Assembly: GCF_003024385.1 (NCBI RefSeq)
Contig: NZ_PVZN01000012.1
Span: 1 to 64,000 of the forward strand
Direction: 5' to 3'
DNA: 64,000 nt
Source: Pseudomonas sp. BBP2017
GTDB taxonomy: Bacteria > Pseudomonadota > Gammaproteobacteria > Pseudomonadales > Pseudomonadaceae
A program made the translations under genes and the position numbers. Positions 52,462 to 61,866 of this stretch are shown one piece after another. Position 1 is the stretch's first letter; each line of letters opens with the position of its first letter. The notes beneath the pieces were generated by a model. The model had not been told where the DNA came from. It was given only the letters and a program-made list of their open reading frames with translations, and searched no databases.

Positions 52462-54411
52462 ATGTTGAACACCCTGATCCCCATCCTCCTGTTCGCCGCC
52501 CTGGGCCTTGCCGTCCTCGGCGCGCTACGACGTGTGCGGATGTGGCGCCAAGGCCGACCATCGAAGGTCGACCTGCTCGGCGGCCTGCTGGCCATGCCGC
52601 GGCGCTATATGGTCGACCTGCACCACGTGGTCGCCCGCGACAAATACATGGCCAATACCCACGTCGCCACAGCCGGTGGCTTTGTGCTGGCTGCAGTGCT
52701 GGCGATCCTGGTGCATGGCTTCGGCCTGCATAACAAGATTCTCGGCTATGCCTTGCTGCTGGCCACGGTGCTGATGTTTGCCGGTGCGCTGTTCGTCTAC
52801 AAACGCCGGCTCAACCCGCCTTCGCGTCTGTCGAAAGGGCCGTGGATGCGTCTGCCGAAAAGTCTGCTGGTGTTCGCCGCCAGCTTCTTTATCGCGACGT
52901 TGCCGGTGGCCGGCATTCTTCCCGAAGGCTTTGGCGGTTGGGTGTTGGTGGCCTTGCTCGGTCTTGGTGTGCTCTGGGGTGTGTCCGAACTGTTCTTTGG
53001 CATGACCTGGGGCGGGCCGATGAAGCACGCCTTTGCCGGCGCACTGCACCTGGCCTGGCACCGTCGCGCCGAGCGCTTCGGCGGTGGTCGCTCCACCGGC
53101 CTCAAACCGCTGGACCTGGAAGATCCCCAGGCGCTGTTGGGGGTTGAGAAGCCTAAGGATTTCACCTGGAACCAATTGCTCGGCTTCGACGCCTGCGTAC
53201 AGTGCGGCAAGTGCGAAGCCGCGTGCCCGGCCTTTGCTGCCGGACAGCCGCTGAACCCGAAAAAACTCATCCAGGATATGGTCGTCGGCCTGGCCGGCGG
53301 TACCGATGCCAAGTTTGCCGGTAGCCCTTACCCTGGCAAGCCAATCGGTGAGCATGGCGGCAACCCGCATCAGCCGATCGTCAACGGCCTGGTCGATGCC
53401 GAAACCCTCTGGTCGTGCACCACTTGTCGTGCGTGCGTGGAAGAGTGCCCGATGATGATCGAGCACGTCGATGCCATCGTCGACATGCGCCGGCACCTGA
53501 CCCTGGAAAAAGGGGCCACGCCGAACAAAGGCGCGGAGGTGCTGGACAACCTGATTGCTACCGACAACCCGGGCGGTTTCGCTCCGGGTGGGCGGATGAA
53601 CTGGGCCGCGGACCTCAACCTGAACCTGCTTGGCGACACCAAGACCACAGACGTGTTGTTCTGGGTCGGCGACGGCGCGTTCGACATGCGTAACCAGCGC
53701 ACCCTGCGCGCTTTCGTCAAAGTCTTGAAAGCGGCTCAGGTGGACTTTGCCGTGCTCGGTCTTGAAGAACGTGACAGTGGTGATGTGGCCCGTCGCCTGG
53801 GGGACGAAGCGACCTTCCAGCAACTGGCCAGGCGCAATATCCAGACCATGGCCAAGTACAGCTTCAAGCGCATCGTCACCTGCGATCCGCACAGCTTCCA
53901 TGTGCTCAAGAACGAATATGGCGCCTTCGGCGGCGACTATCTGGTGCAACACCACAGCACCTACATCGCCGAACTGATCGGCGCAGGTGCGCTGAACCTG
54001 GGGCAACACAAGGGCGGCAGCGTCACCTATCACGACCCGTGCTACCTGGGTCGTTACAACGGTGAATACGAAGCGCCGCGTGAAGTGCTGCGAGCCTTGG
54101 GCATCGAAGTGAAGGAAATGCAGCGTTCGGGCTTCCGTTCCCGTTGCTGCGGTGGTGGCGGCGGTGCGCCGATCACCGACATTCCTGGCAAGCAGCGGAT
54201 CCCCGACATGCGCATGGACGATATCCGCGAGACCGCCGCCGAGCTGGTTGCCGTGGGTTGTCCACAGTGCACGGCGATGCTCGAAGGGGTGGTCGAACCG
54301 CGGCCATTGATCAAGGACCTGGCTGAGCTGGTTGCCGATGCCTTGCTCGAAGAACAGGCCCCGGCGAACAAGCCTGCCCCGGCCAAACGCGAACCTGCGG
54401 AGGTGCACTGA
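52462..54411 (+). CDS. dgcB: Dimethylglycine demethylase subunit B (Fe-S membrane protein)
   Basis: This 649-aa protein has about four N-terminal membrane helices (MLNTLIPILLFAALGLAVLG ...). Two ferredoxin-type clusters follow (CVQCGKCEAACPA and CTTCRACVEECPM), then CCG-type domains (ITCDPHSFHV-like VTCDPHSFH, YHDPCYLGRYNG, SRCCGGGGG, GCPQCTAML) as in heterodisulphide reductase and glycolate oxidase subunits. It should carry electrons from DgcA to the membrane. The ATG at 52462 follows GGGAG. The stop overlaps the next start (TGATG). Confidence 0.9.
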   Translation: MLNTLIPILLFAALGLAVLGALRRVRMWRQGRPSKVDLLGGLLAMPRRYMVDLHHVVARDKYMANTHVATAGGFVLAAVLAILVHGFGLHNKILGYALLLATVLMFAGALFVYKRRLNPPSRLSKGPWMRLPKSLLVFAASFFIATLPVAGILPEGFGGWVLVALLGLGVLWGVSELFFGMTWGGPMKHAFAGALHLAWHRRAERFGGGRSTGLKPLDLEDPQALLGVEKPKDFTWNQLLGFDACVQCGKCEAACPAFAAGQPLNPKKLIQDMVVGLAGGTDAKFAGSPYPGKPIGEHGGNPHQPIVNGLVDAETLWSCTTCRACVEECPMMIEHVDAIVDMRRHLTLEKGATPNKGAEVLDNLIATDNPGGFAPGGRMNWAADLNLNLLGDTKTTDVLFWVGDGAFDMRNQRTLRAFVKVLKAAQVDFAVLGLEERDSGDVARRLGDEATFQQLARRNIQTMAKYSFKRIVTCDPHSFHVLKNEYGAFGGDYLVQHHSTYIAELIGAGALNLGQHKGGSVTYHDPCYLGRYNGEYEAPREVLRALGIEVKEMQRSGFRSRCCGGGGGAPITDIPGKQRIPDMRMDDIRETAAELVAVGCPQCTAMLEGVVEPRPLIKDLAELVADALLEEQAPANKPAPAKREPAEVH

Positions 54412-55634
54412 TGAGCGACATTATCCGCCGTGACCCGCGCGCCGAGTGGATTGCCCGTAACCGCCTGCATCCGCTGCACGCGGCCATGCAACAGGGGCAG
54501 CAGCACAGCTGGATGGGCCCCAATGGTGTCATCCGCAAGAACCCTCATGGCGTGGGCTTTATTGGCCCCAACGGCATCAAACGCATCGACCGCAGCGGCG
54601 CCCAGCAGGGCACCAGCAACAAGCGTAGCGCGGCGGCGGTGGTGGAGCTGCCGCTGCATCAAGTGCTGCAGCCGGCGTTCTACATCGCCGTGGTCCCGGA
54701 CATGGTCGGCGGCCGCCTGGGCAGTCACGACCGCGATCTGCTTGGCCTGGCCCATGGCCTGGCCGGGAGTGACGGCGCGGTGTTGGCCGTGGTGTTTGGC
54801 GAGCACAAGGAAAACAACTTTTCCACAGCCGGGGTTGATCGCTTGCTGGTCATCGAGGGGGATGAATTCGACGGTTATGCACCGGAGCAACTGGTGCAGG
54901 GCCTGCGGGCTGTGGATAACCAGTTCAATCCGCGCCATTGGTTGCTGCCCGACAGCCGTACCGGTGGTGGCGAATTGGGTCGGCGTTTTGCCGCGGCGAT
55001 CAATGAGCGCCCGGCCACGCGGGTCTGGCAGGTCAAGGATGGGCAATGCAGTGGCCGCGCCGGTGCCGGCCAGCAGGACCTGATCCGTGGTCTGCCGCGG
55101 ATGATCCTGGCCGCGGCCGAATGCGCCGAGCCGGTCAGCGAAACACGCCACGAAGTCTTGCCTGAGCAGTTATCTACAGGCGTGGCGCGCAGCCTGACAC
55201 GTATCGAAGACCTCGGCCCGGTGGCTGTCGATCCGGCCGCAATTGCCATGGCCGAAGCCGAGTTCATTGTTTCCGGGGGCAACGGGGTCAAGGATTGGCC
55301 GCTGTTCCACCGCGCCACCGTGGCCCTCGGTGCAACCGAGGGGGCGTCGCGGGTGGCGGTGGATGACGGTTTTATGCCGCGCAACCGCCAAGTAGGGGCC
55401 ACCGGCACCTGGGTGACCGCACGGGTCTATGTCGCTGTGGGTATCTCCGGGGCGATCCAGCACCTGCAGGGCATTGGCGCCTGTGACAAGGTGGTGGCGA
55501 TCAACATGGACCCTGGCTGCGACATGATCAAACGTGCCGATCTGTCGGTCATCGGCGACAGCGCAGCGATCCTGCAGGCGCTGATCGAGGCTGTGGAAAA
55601 CTATCGCAACGACGCCAAGCGCGACGCGGCATAA
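54411..55634 (+). CDS. Electron transfer flavoprotein alpha subunit of the dgc operon
   Basis: This 407-aa protein has a C-terminal FAD domain of the ETF alpha type (VALGATEGASRVAVDDGFMP, QVGATGTWV, VAVGISGAIQHLQGI, AINMDPGCDMIKRADLSVIG). The N-terminal 75 residues form an unusual Gly/Asn/Arg-rich extension (WMGPNGVIRKNPHGVGFIGP) not present in housekeeping EtfA (about 310 aa). It is coupled to dgcB by TGATG and lies 15 bp before the beta subunit. It probably serves as the dedicated electron acceptor of DgcAB. Confidence 0.88.
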   Translation: MSDIIRRDPRAEWIARNRLHPLHAAMQQGQQHSWMGPNGVIRKNPHGVGFIGPNGIKRIDRSGAQQGTSNKRSAAAVVELPLHQVLQPAFYIAVVPDMVGGRLGSHDRDLLGLAHGLAGSDGAVLAVVFGEHKENNFSTAGVDRLLVIEGDEFDGYAPEQLVQGLRAVDNQFNPRHWLLPDSRTGGGELGRRFAAAINERPATRVWQVKDGQCSGRAGAGQQDLIRGLPRMILAAAECAEPVSETRHEVLPEQLSTGVARSLTRIEDLGPVAVDPAAIAMAEAEFIVSGGNGVKDWPLFHRATVALGATEGASRVAVDDGFMPRNRQVGATGTWVTARVYVAVGISGAIQHLQGIGACDKVVAINMDPGCDMIKRADLSVIGDSAAILQALIEAVENYRNDAKRDAA

Positions 55635-55649
55635 GGGCAGGGGACAACT

Positions 55650-56420
55650 ATGAACACCAAGGTCATCAGTCTGGTTTCGATCGGAGCGCATCCCAGCTCC
55701 GGCCGCACCCGGCGTGCCGAGCAGGACGCGCGGGCGGTGGAGCTGGGCCTGCAGCTGGCAGGGGATAACTTGCAGGTGCTGCATGCCGGTGATCCTCAGG
55801 AGCCGGCCTTGCGCGCTTACCTGGGTATGGGCCTGGAGCAGCTGGATGTACTTGAACAACCACTGGGTGCCGACGCCCTGGGGGTGCTTGGTGATTACCT
55901 GCGCGATGCAGGTGCCCAGCTGGTGCTCACCGGTAGTCAGGCGGAAACCGGTGAAGGCTCGGGCATGCTGCCATTCCTGCTGGCCGAACGCCTGGGCTGG
56001 CCGCTGGTGGTGGGGCTGGCCGAAGTGGAATCTATCCACAACGGCGTAGCCCAGGTGTTGCAGGCGTTGCCACGCGGCCAGCGGCGCCGGCTCAAGGTGC
56101 GCTTGCCGCTGCTGGCAACTGTGGATAACGCCGCGCCCAAGCCGCGCCAAAGCGCTTTTGGCCCGGCGCGGCGCGGTGTGTTGGCCGCCCGCCAGGTACA
56201 GATTGTCGAAGACGAGTTATTCACAAGCGCCGAACTGCAGCCGGCCAAACCTCGGCCCAAGCGCTTGAAAGTGATCAAGGCCAAGAGCGGTGCCGACCGT
56301 ATGAAAGCAGCCACGGCCAAGGCCAGTGGTGGCGGTGGACAAGTGCTCAAGGATGTCAGCCCGCAAGCCGGTGCCGAGGCCATCCTCAAACTGCTGGTGG
56401 AAGAGGGCGTGCTGCGCTGA
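55650..56420 (+). CDS. Electron transfer flavoprotein beta subunit of the dgc operon
   Basis: This 256-aa ETF beta-like protein starts MNTKVISLVSIGAHPSSGRT. It has the adenine-nucleotide-binding alpha/beta fold (QLVLTGSQAETGEGSGMLPF, LAERLGWPLVVGLAEVESI). The C-terminal KPRPKRLKVIKAKS region is the variable tail that contacts the partner. It forms a heterodimer with the preceding gene product. It is the last gene before the DnaA-box repeat tract. Confidence 0.87.
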   Translation: MNTKVISLVSIGAHPSSGRTRRAEQDARAVELGLQLAGDNLQVLHAGDPQEPALRAYLGMGLEQLDVLEQPLGADALGVLGDYLRDAGAQLVLTGSQAETGEGSGMLPFLLAERLGWPLVVGLAEVESIHNGVAQVLQALPRGQRRRLKVRLPLLATVDNAAPKPRQSAFGPARRGVLAARQVQIVEDELFTSAELQPAKPRPKRLKVIKAKSGADRMKAATAKASGGGGQVLKDVSPQAGAEAILKLLVEEGVLR

Positions 56421-56423
56421 GCA

Positions 56424-56938
56424 GTTGCTCACAAAGTCTGTTGGCCGATCTGTGGATAAAGTGTTTGTGTATGGCTGCAGGGCACGCATGGCGTGCCTTT
56501 CGGCGTTATGGTCAAAAAATGATCAGGCTAAGTGTCGGATTTTTCGGGCTTTTCTCGCACAGCCTTGGTTGATATTGCCCACAATCGCTGTTGGCGGGTC
56601 TGTGGATAATATGTTTGCCTATGGCTGAAAGGCCCGTGTGGCAAGGGTTTCACGAGGTTGATCAAAAAACACCCAACGCTCCTGTTTACCTTAGCCAATG
56701 CCGTGTATCTGGGCCATTTTAGGCGTTATCCACAACGGCTTTCCACACTTGGGACTTTTGCACACAAAGTCTGTTGGCGTCTCTGTGGATAAGGTGTTTG
56801 CCTTCTGCTGTGAGCCTTGTATTTAAAGGCTTGTAGAGATTTGATCGAATATTGATCAATATTTTTTGTAGGGAAAAACAATGACTTGCCCACATTAGCT
56901 GTGGGTTGTCCTGTGGATAAAGTGTTTGCTGTGTGCAG
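56424..56938. repeat. Four long imperfect repeats, each centred on a DnaA box
   Basis: Units at about 56424-56477, 56574-56627, 56757-56811 and 56883-56938 share TTGCnCACA, then CTGTTGGC, CTGTGGATAA, TGTTTG and (in the first two) TATGGCTG in the same order and spacing. The boxes lie at 56450-56459, 56600-56609, 56783-56792 and 56911-56920. A fifth, inverted box TTATCCACAA is at 56726-56735. Spacers repeat TTGATCAAAAAA-like words. No ORF with coding character covers the region. Confidence 0.85.
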
Positions 56939-56987
56939 GGGCCCTGTGGGACCGGGGCGTTGCGGCGGGTGGTTAATATTTGAACAG

Positions 56988-57053
56988 CATCGCGGGGCAA
57001 GCCCGCTCCCACCGAGTAGATGTAACTCCCGGTGGGAGGGCTTACCCCGCGAT
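56988..57053. repeat. REPIN (GCGGGGCAAGCCCGC type)
   Basis: ATCGCGGGGCAAGCCCGCTC plus CCACCG faces CGGTGGGAGGGCTTACCCCG plus CGAT around a short centre. It lies at the end of gbcA. Confidence 0.8.
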
Positions 57054-57059
57054 CAGACT

Positions 57060-58352
57060 TTACTGCGCAGCCACACCCTTGAGATAAGGCGCAGGCGCCG
57101 CCCCCAGGTTGTTCAGCATGCGCTCGCTGTACCAGTCAACGAAGTTCACCACACCAAACTCGTAGGTCTTGGAGTACGGTCCAGGCTGGTACGCGGTGGA
57201 GTTGATCCCACGCTGGTTCTCTTCGGCCAGGCGGCGGTCCTGGTCGTTGGTGGCGTCCCACACCTGGCGCATGCGCTCGGGGTCGTAATCCACGCCTTCG
57301 ACCGCGTCCTTGTGCACCAGCCACTTGGTGGTCACCATGGTTTCCTGGGCGCTGATCGGCCACACGGTGAAGACGATCATGTGATCGCCCATGCAGTGGT
57401 TCCACGAGTGCGGCAGGTGCAGGATGCGCATCGAACCCAGGTCCGGGTTCTTGATCCGGCCCATCAGCTTCTGGCAGCCCTGCTTGCCATCGAGGGTCAT
57501 CGACACCGTGCCTTTGAGCAACGGCATGCGCACGATGCGGTTGCGCAAGCCGAAACTGGCGTGGGCATACGGAATCTTCTCGGCGTCCCAGGCCGCAGCC
57601 GAGGCCGCAACGTGATCCTTGAAGGCCTGGTCGGCACGTGGATCGGTGACGTCGTCCCATTCCAGCAGGGTTTTCAGCAGTTCCGGGTGCGAACCGCTGC
57701 AGTGGTAGCACTCACGGTTGTTTTCCAGCACCAGTTTCCAGTTGGCCTTTTCCATCAAGGTGGTTTGCACCGCCACCTTGGTGTTTTCCATGTCATAGGG
57801 CTCCATGTAGTGAGCCAGGGTGGCAAGGAAGTCGTCGATGGCCGGCGGGTTGTCGGCCAGGCTGATAAAGATGTAGCCACCAGCGGTCTTGACGTTGACC
57901 GGCTTGAGCCCGTACTGCTTCATGTCAAAGTCGGCACCCATCTCTGTCCCGGCGAACAGCAGGCGGCCATCGAGTTCGTAGGTCCACTGGTGGTAATGGC
58001 AGACCAGCTTGGCCACTTTGCCCTTGTCGCTGGTGCACAGCCGCGAACCGCGGTGACGACAGACGTTGTGGAAGGCATGCACCTGGCCTTCAGCACCGCG
58101 CACCACGAGGATCGGGTTCTTGCCGATCTGCAGGGTGAGAAAGTTGCCCTTGGCCGGGATTTCACAGGTCATCCCGGCGATCAGCCATTCCTTCTGGAAG
58201 ATTTCTTCCATATCGATCTGGAACAGGCGCTCGTCGCAATAGAACGGCTGTGGCAGCGAGAAGGTGCGCTCGCGGCTCTGCAGCATCTCGGCAGTCGCCT
58301 TGCGTGCAGGTTCCAGTGGATCGCCCAGACTCAAAGTTGCGGTGACGTCCAT
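57060..58352 (-). CDS. gbcA: Glycine betaine monooxygenase, Rieske oxygenase subunit
   Basis: This 430-aa aromatic-ring-hydroxylase-type oxygenase demethylates glycine betaine to dimethylglycine and formaldehyde. The Rieske motif is C98-R-H100 (NVCRHRGSRLC) with C118-x2-H121 (CHYHQWTYELDG). The mononuclear iron site lies in ENNRECYHCSGSHPELL. The ATG at 58352 is preceded by GAGGACC; an in-frame ATG at 58367 would add five residues. It is divergent from its reductase gbcB. Confidence 0.93.
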   Translation of the reverse strand: MDVTATLSLGDPLEPARKATAEMLQSRERTFSLPQPFYCDERLFQIDMEEIFQKEWLIAGMTCEIPAKGNFLTLQIGKNPILVVRGAEGQVHAFHNVCRHRGSRLCTSDKGKVAKLVCHYHQWTYELDGRLLFAGTEMGADFDMKQYGLKPVNVKTAGGYIFISLADNPPAIDDFLATLAHYMEPYDMENTKVAVQTTLMEKANWKLVLENNRECYHCSGSHPELLKTLLEWDDVTDPRADQAFKDHVAASAAAWDAEKIPYAHASFGLRNRIVRMPLLKGTVSMTLDGKQGCQKLMGRIKNPDLGSMRILHLPHSWNHCMGDHMIVFTVWPISAQETMVTTKWLVHKDAVEGVDYDPERMRQVWDATNDQDRRLAEENQRGINSTAYQPGPYSKTYEFGVVNFVDWYSERMLNNLGAAPAPYLKGVAAQ

Positions 58353-58638
58353 CGTGTAGGTCCTCATGGCCAGTGCTTGTGGCCGGTGAAAGTGGCTAAT
58401 CGTTGTTATGGCGACGCAAGGCTGAATTACAGCAGGATCATTTGCGATGGAGTGTGCGTTCGAAGCCGCCGCGATCCATATCCATGGACGACATGATCAG
58501 ATCCGTTTCCGACGCGCCAGCCCTTGTGGCTGGGGGCTGGTCGCGATAAGCACGCCGATGTCGCGGATAGGAAAGTGTTCGCTGTGCAGCTTGAGCAGAA
58601 TCGCAAACATCAGGCCGCAGTCGGCCGTGGAGACGAGC
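58353..58638. promoter_or_regulatory. gbcA-gbcB divergent control region
   Basis: This 286-bp region must hold both promoters and the GbdR sites. TCGCGATAAG at 58541 and TCGCGGATAGG at 58561 form a direct repeat spaced 20 bp. They share the GTCGC core seen in the repeats at 39392 and 39413. Confidence 0.4.
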
Positions 58639-59736
58639 ATGTCCAATTTCCTCAATCCGGTCAGCACCCAGACTTGGGCCAACGGCCGCCATATCGTCCG
58701 TTGCGTCAAGGTGATCCAGGAAACCTGGGATGTGCGCACCTTCTGTTTCATGGCCGATCAGCCGATCATGTTCTTCTTCAAGCCCGGGCAGTTCGTGACC
58801 CTGGAACTGGAGATCGACGGCGAGCCGATCATGCGTTCATACACCATCTCCAGCTCGCCTTCGGTGCCCTACAGCTTCTCGGTGACGATCAAGCGGGTAC
58901 CGGGTGGCAAGGTCTCCAACTGGCTGCACGACACCCTGCACGAAGGCCAGGAGCTGGCGGTGCATGGGCCGGTCGGGTTGTTCAACGCCATCGACTTCCC
59001 CAGCCCCAAGGTGCTGTACCTCAGTGGCGGTGTCGGTATCACCCCGGTGATGTCCATGGCCCGCTGGTTCTACGACACCAACGGCAATGTCGACATGGTC
59101 TTCGTGCACAGCGCGCGCTCGCCGAAAGACATCATCTATCACCGCGAGCTGGAGCACATGGCGTCGCGGATCGACAACTTCAGTCTGCACATCATTTGTG
59201 AGAAGCATGGCCTGGGCGAGCCCTGGGCCGGCTATCGCGGCTACCTGAACCAGAAACTGATGGAGTTGATTGCCCCGGACTACATGGAGCGGGAGATCTT
59301 CTGCTGCGGCCCCACACCGTATATGCATGCGGTCAAGCGCCTGCTTGAAGGCAGCGGCTATGACATGAGTCGTTACCATGAGGAGTCGTTCGGCGCGACC
59401 CCGGCCGAGGTCAAGGCCGACGCCGTCGAACTCGCCGAGCAAGCGGCCGACGCACCGGAAGTGGACAATGCCGACTTGCATCAGGTGGAGTTCACCGCTG
59501 CCGGCAAGAGCATTCGTGTGGCGCCGGGTGAGACTGTGCATGCCGCGGCGGCCAAGCTTGGCCTGATGATTCCCAAGGCTTGCGGCATGGGCATCTGCGG
59601 CACCTGCAAGGTGCTCAAGCTGGGCGGTGAAGTGGAGATGGAGCATAACGGCGGCATCACCGATGATGACGTCGCCGAAGGCTATATCCTGTCGTGCTGC
59701 AGCGTGCCCAAGGGCGACGTGCGGATCGACTACTGA
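58639..59736 (+). CDS. gbcB: Glycine betaine monooxygenase, reductase subunit
   Basis: This 365-aa flavin reductase has an FAD-binding domain (RSYTISSSPS), an NAD-binding domain (YLSGGVGITPVMSMARWF, FCCGPTPYM) and a C-terminal plant-type [2Fe-2S] ferredoxin (KACGMGICGTCKVLKLGGEV with a late LSCCS). It feeds electrons from NADH to GbcA. The ATG at 58639 follows GTGGAGACGAGC; the frame is open further upstream. Its TGA stop directly abuts the stop codon of the convergent chemoreceptor gene. Confidence 0.93.
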   Translation: MSNFLNPVSTQTWANGRHIVRCVKVIQETWDVRTFCFMADQPIMFFFKPGQFVTLELEIDGEPIMRSYTISSSPSVPYSFSVTIKRVPGGKVSNWLHDTLHEGQELAVHGPVGLFNAIDFPSPKVLYLSGGVGITPVMSMARWFYDTNGNVDMVFVHSARSPKDIIYHRELEHMASRIDNFSLHIICEKHGLGEPWAGYRGYLNQKLMELIAPDYMEREIFCCGPTPYMHAVKRLLEGSGYDMSRYHEESFGATPAEVKADAVELAEQAADAPEVDNADLHQVEFTAAGKSIRVAPGETVHAAAAKLGLMIPKACGMGICGTCKVLKLGGEVEMEHNGGITDDDVAEGYILSCCSVPKGDVRIDY

Positions 59737-61362
59737 TCAGACGCTGAAGCGCGCCACCAGCCCGTTCAGGTCAACCGCCAGGCGCGACAGCTCGGCGCTT
59801 GCCGCAGTAGTCTGGTGGGCACCGGTGGCCGATTGCACCGACAGGTCGTTGATGTTGACCAGGTTGCGGTCCACTTCGCGGGCTACCTGAGCCTGCTCTT
59901 CGGCGGCGCTGGCGATCACCAGGTTGCGCTCGTTGATCTCGGCGACCGCACCGGTAATGGTGTCCAGCGCCAGGCCTGCACCGCGGGCGATGTTCAGCGT
60001 CGATTCGGCGCGTTCGGTGCTGTTGCGCATGGAGTTGACTGCCTGTTCAGTACCGCCCTGGATACTGCCGATCATCCGCTCGATTTCGCTGGTTGACTGC
60101 TGGGTACGATGGGCCAGGGCGCGGACCTCATCGGCGACCACGGCAAAACCACGGCCAGCTTCACCGGCACGCGCGGCCTCGATGGCGGCGTTGAGGGCCA
60201 GCAGGTTGGTCTGATCGGCCAGGCCGCGAATCACATCCAGGACCTTGCCGATATCCCGCGATTCTTCCGCCAGGTTGCCGATCAGTTCGGCGGTGCCCTG
60301 CACGTCGACACTCATGCGTTCGATGGCGCTGACGGTTTCCAGCACCAGATCACGGCCGTCGCCTGCCGAACGGGTGGCTTCCTTCGACGCTTCGGAGGTG
60401 CTCACGGCGTTGCGCGCCACTTCTTCAACGGCGCTGGTCATCTCGGTGACGGCGGTGGCGGCTTGCTCGATTTCGTTGTTCTGCTGTTGCAGGCCACGGG
60501 CGCTTTCGTCGGTGACGCTGTTCAGCTCTTCGGCAGCCGAAGCCAGCTGCGTGGCCGAACCGGCAATCAGCTGCAGGGTGTCGCGCAGTTTGTTCTGCAT
60601 CTTGGCCATGGCCCGCAACAGGCGCGCGGCTTCATCGTGGCCCTGGGTTTCGATGGTGCGGGTGAGGTCGCCTTCAGCGATGCGCTCGGCCGCCTGCAGG
60701 GCTTCGTCGATCGGTTTGACGATACTGCGGGTCAGCAGCAGGGCGCAGATCAGAGTCAGTACCGTGGCGCTTAGCAGCAGGCCAATGACCAGGGTGACAG
60801 CGCCGGAATACTGCTCGGCAGCGGTCTGGTTCGTGGTGCGGGTCTGCTCGGTGTTGAGGCTGACCAATTGATCCATGGCGCTGTTTATTTGTTCGGAACT
60901 GTTGAGCATGTCGCGGTTGATCAGGGTGCGCAGGGTCTCCAGGTCGTTGCTCTGCGAGGCTTGGTGCATGCGGCTTTCCAGCTGTCGGTACTGGTTAAGC
61001 AACTGCACATACTGGTTGTACACCGCCCGCTCCTGAGGATTGCTGATCAGCGGTTCATAGGCCCTGCGCGCTTCATCGATCTGCTGGTTGCGCTGGCCGA
61101 TCAGTGTAAGCGTGTTTTGCAGGCTGTCCGCCTCGCGATTGAGCAACAGGCGATAGGACAAGGTTCGCAGGCGCAGGGTCAGTTGGTTGAGCTGATCAAG
61201 ATTGGTGATGCTCGGTACCGAGTTACGTTCGATAAATTCGCCGGCCTGGCGAATTTTGCTCATCTGGTTCAGGGCGAACAGACCCAGGCCCAGCATCAGC
61301 GCGCCGATCAAGGCAAACCCCAGCAGCGCGCGCGGGGCGATATTCATATTACGTAGGGACAT
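59737..61362 (-). CDS. Methyl-accepting chemotaxis protein, four-helix-bundle sensor
   Basis: This 541-aa inner-membrane receptor starts [20 protein letters not shown] with a first membrane helix. A roughly 150-residue all-helical periplasmic domain of the 4HB_MCP type ([20 protein letters not shown] ...) precedes a second helix near residues 190-210 and a HAMP domain. The signalling hairpin has the invariant tip [20 protein letters not shown]. It ends flush with gbcB. The ligand is unknown; the location suggests, but does not show, a link to quaternary amines. Confidence 0.92.
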   Translation of the reverse strand: MSLRNMNIAPRALLGFALIGALMLGLGLFALNQMSKIRQAGEFIERNSVPSITNLDQLNQLTLRLRTLSYRLLLNREADSLQNTLTLIGQRNQQIDEARRAYEPLISNPQERAVYNQYVQLLNQYRQLESRMHQASQSNDLETLRTLINRDMLNSSEQINSAMDQLVSLNTEQTRTTNQTAAEQYSGAVTLVIGLLLSATVLTLICALLLTRSIVKPIDEALQAAERIAEGDLTRTIETQGHDEAARLLRAMAKMQNKLRDTLQLIAGSATQLASAAEELNSVTDESARGLQQQNNEIEQAATAVTEMTSAVEEVARNAVSTSEASKEATRSAGDGRDLVLETVSAIERMSVDVQGTAELIGNLAEESRDIGKVLDVIRGLADQTNLLALNAAIEAARAGEAGRGFAVVADEVRALAHRTQQSTSEIERMIGSIQGGTEQAVNSMRNSTERAESTLNIARGAGLALDTITGAVAEINERNLVIASAAEEQAQVAREVDRNLVNINDLSVQSATGAHQTTAASAELSRLAVDLNGLVARFSV

Positions 61363-61635
61363 GGTGGTGTTCCGGAAGGGAAAAAGGCGTGCAATCCATG
61401 CGACAGATTCAAGATTGCCTTCGCTATCGGTCAGTCCGCAGCAGACTTGAGGGGCGGAAGATGAAACTGTGAAATAGCGATCGGTTTACCTGACAGGCGG
61501 GCATCTGCAGCGGGAACCGGACTGCAATCAGTGGGTCAATCTGCACCAGGCCGAAGCGTCTAACCCGATATCCCTGGCGACCACGCGGACTTTTCTTTAT
61601 CGTGTGCGCCCCCTGAAAAACCCGAGAAGGCAATC

Positions 61636-61866
61636 ATGTTGGAAACTTCCCTCAGTCAATTGGAACAACTCGTCAGCGACCTGGTACAGAAGAATCAGGA
61701 GATGACCGAGCGCAACGAGCAGATCGTTGCTGAACTGGCCCAGGCCAAAGATGAAAACGAAAGCCTGCAGCTGGCGCTGATGGAACAGGAAGAAAAACAG
61801 GGCGCCACCGCCGCGCGCATCCAGGCCCTGGTCGAGCGCGCCAGCGTTGGTGCCGTTAGCGCATGA
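61636..61866 (+). CDS. ZapB-like coiled-coil protein (paralogue)
   Basis: This 76-aa protein is almost one continuous coiled coil (SLSQLEQLVSDLVQKNQEMT, ERNEQIVAELAQAKDENESL). It resembles the ZapB/TIGR02449 type that precedes zapA in Pseudomonas. It overlaps the next gene by 4 bp. The usual zapB-zapA locus lies beside the 6S RNA gene elsewhere in the genome as I recall it, and no 6S RNA is visible here, so this is probably a second, diverged copy. Confidence 0.65.
   Translation: MLETSLSQLEQLVSDLVQKNQEMTERNEQIVAELAQAKDENESLQLALMEQEEKQGATAARIQALVERASVGAVSA

Noticed and set aside
52525..54408. 627-codon minus-strand frame opposite dgcB
   Set aside because: It is a shadow of dgcB, whose iron-sulphur motifs and operon overlaps are clear.
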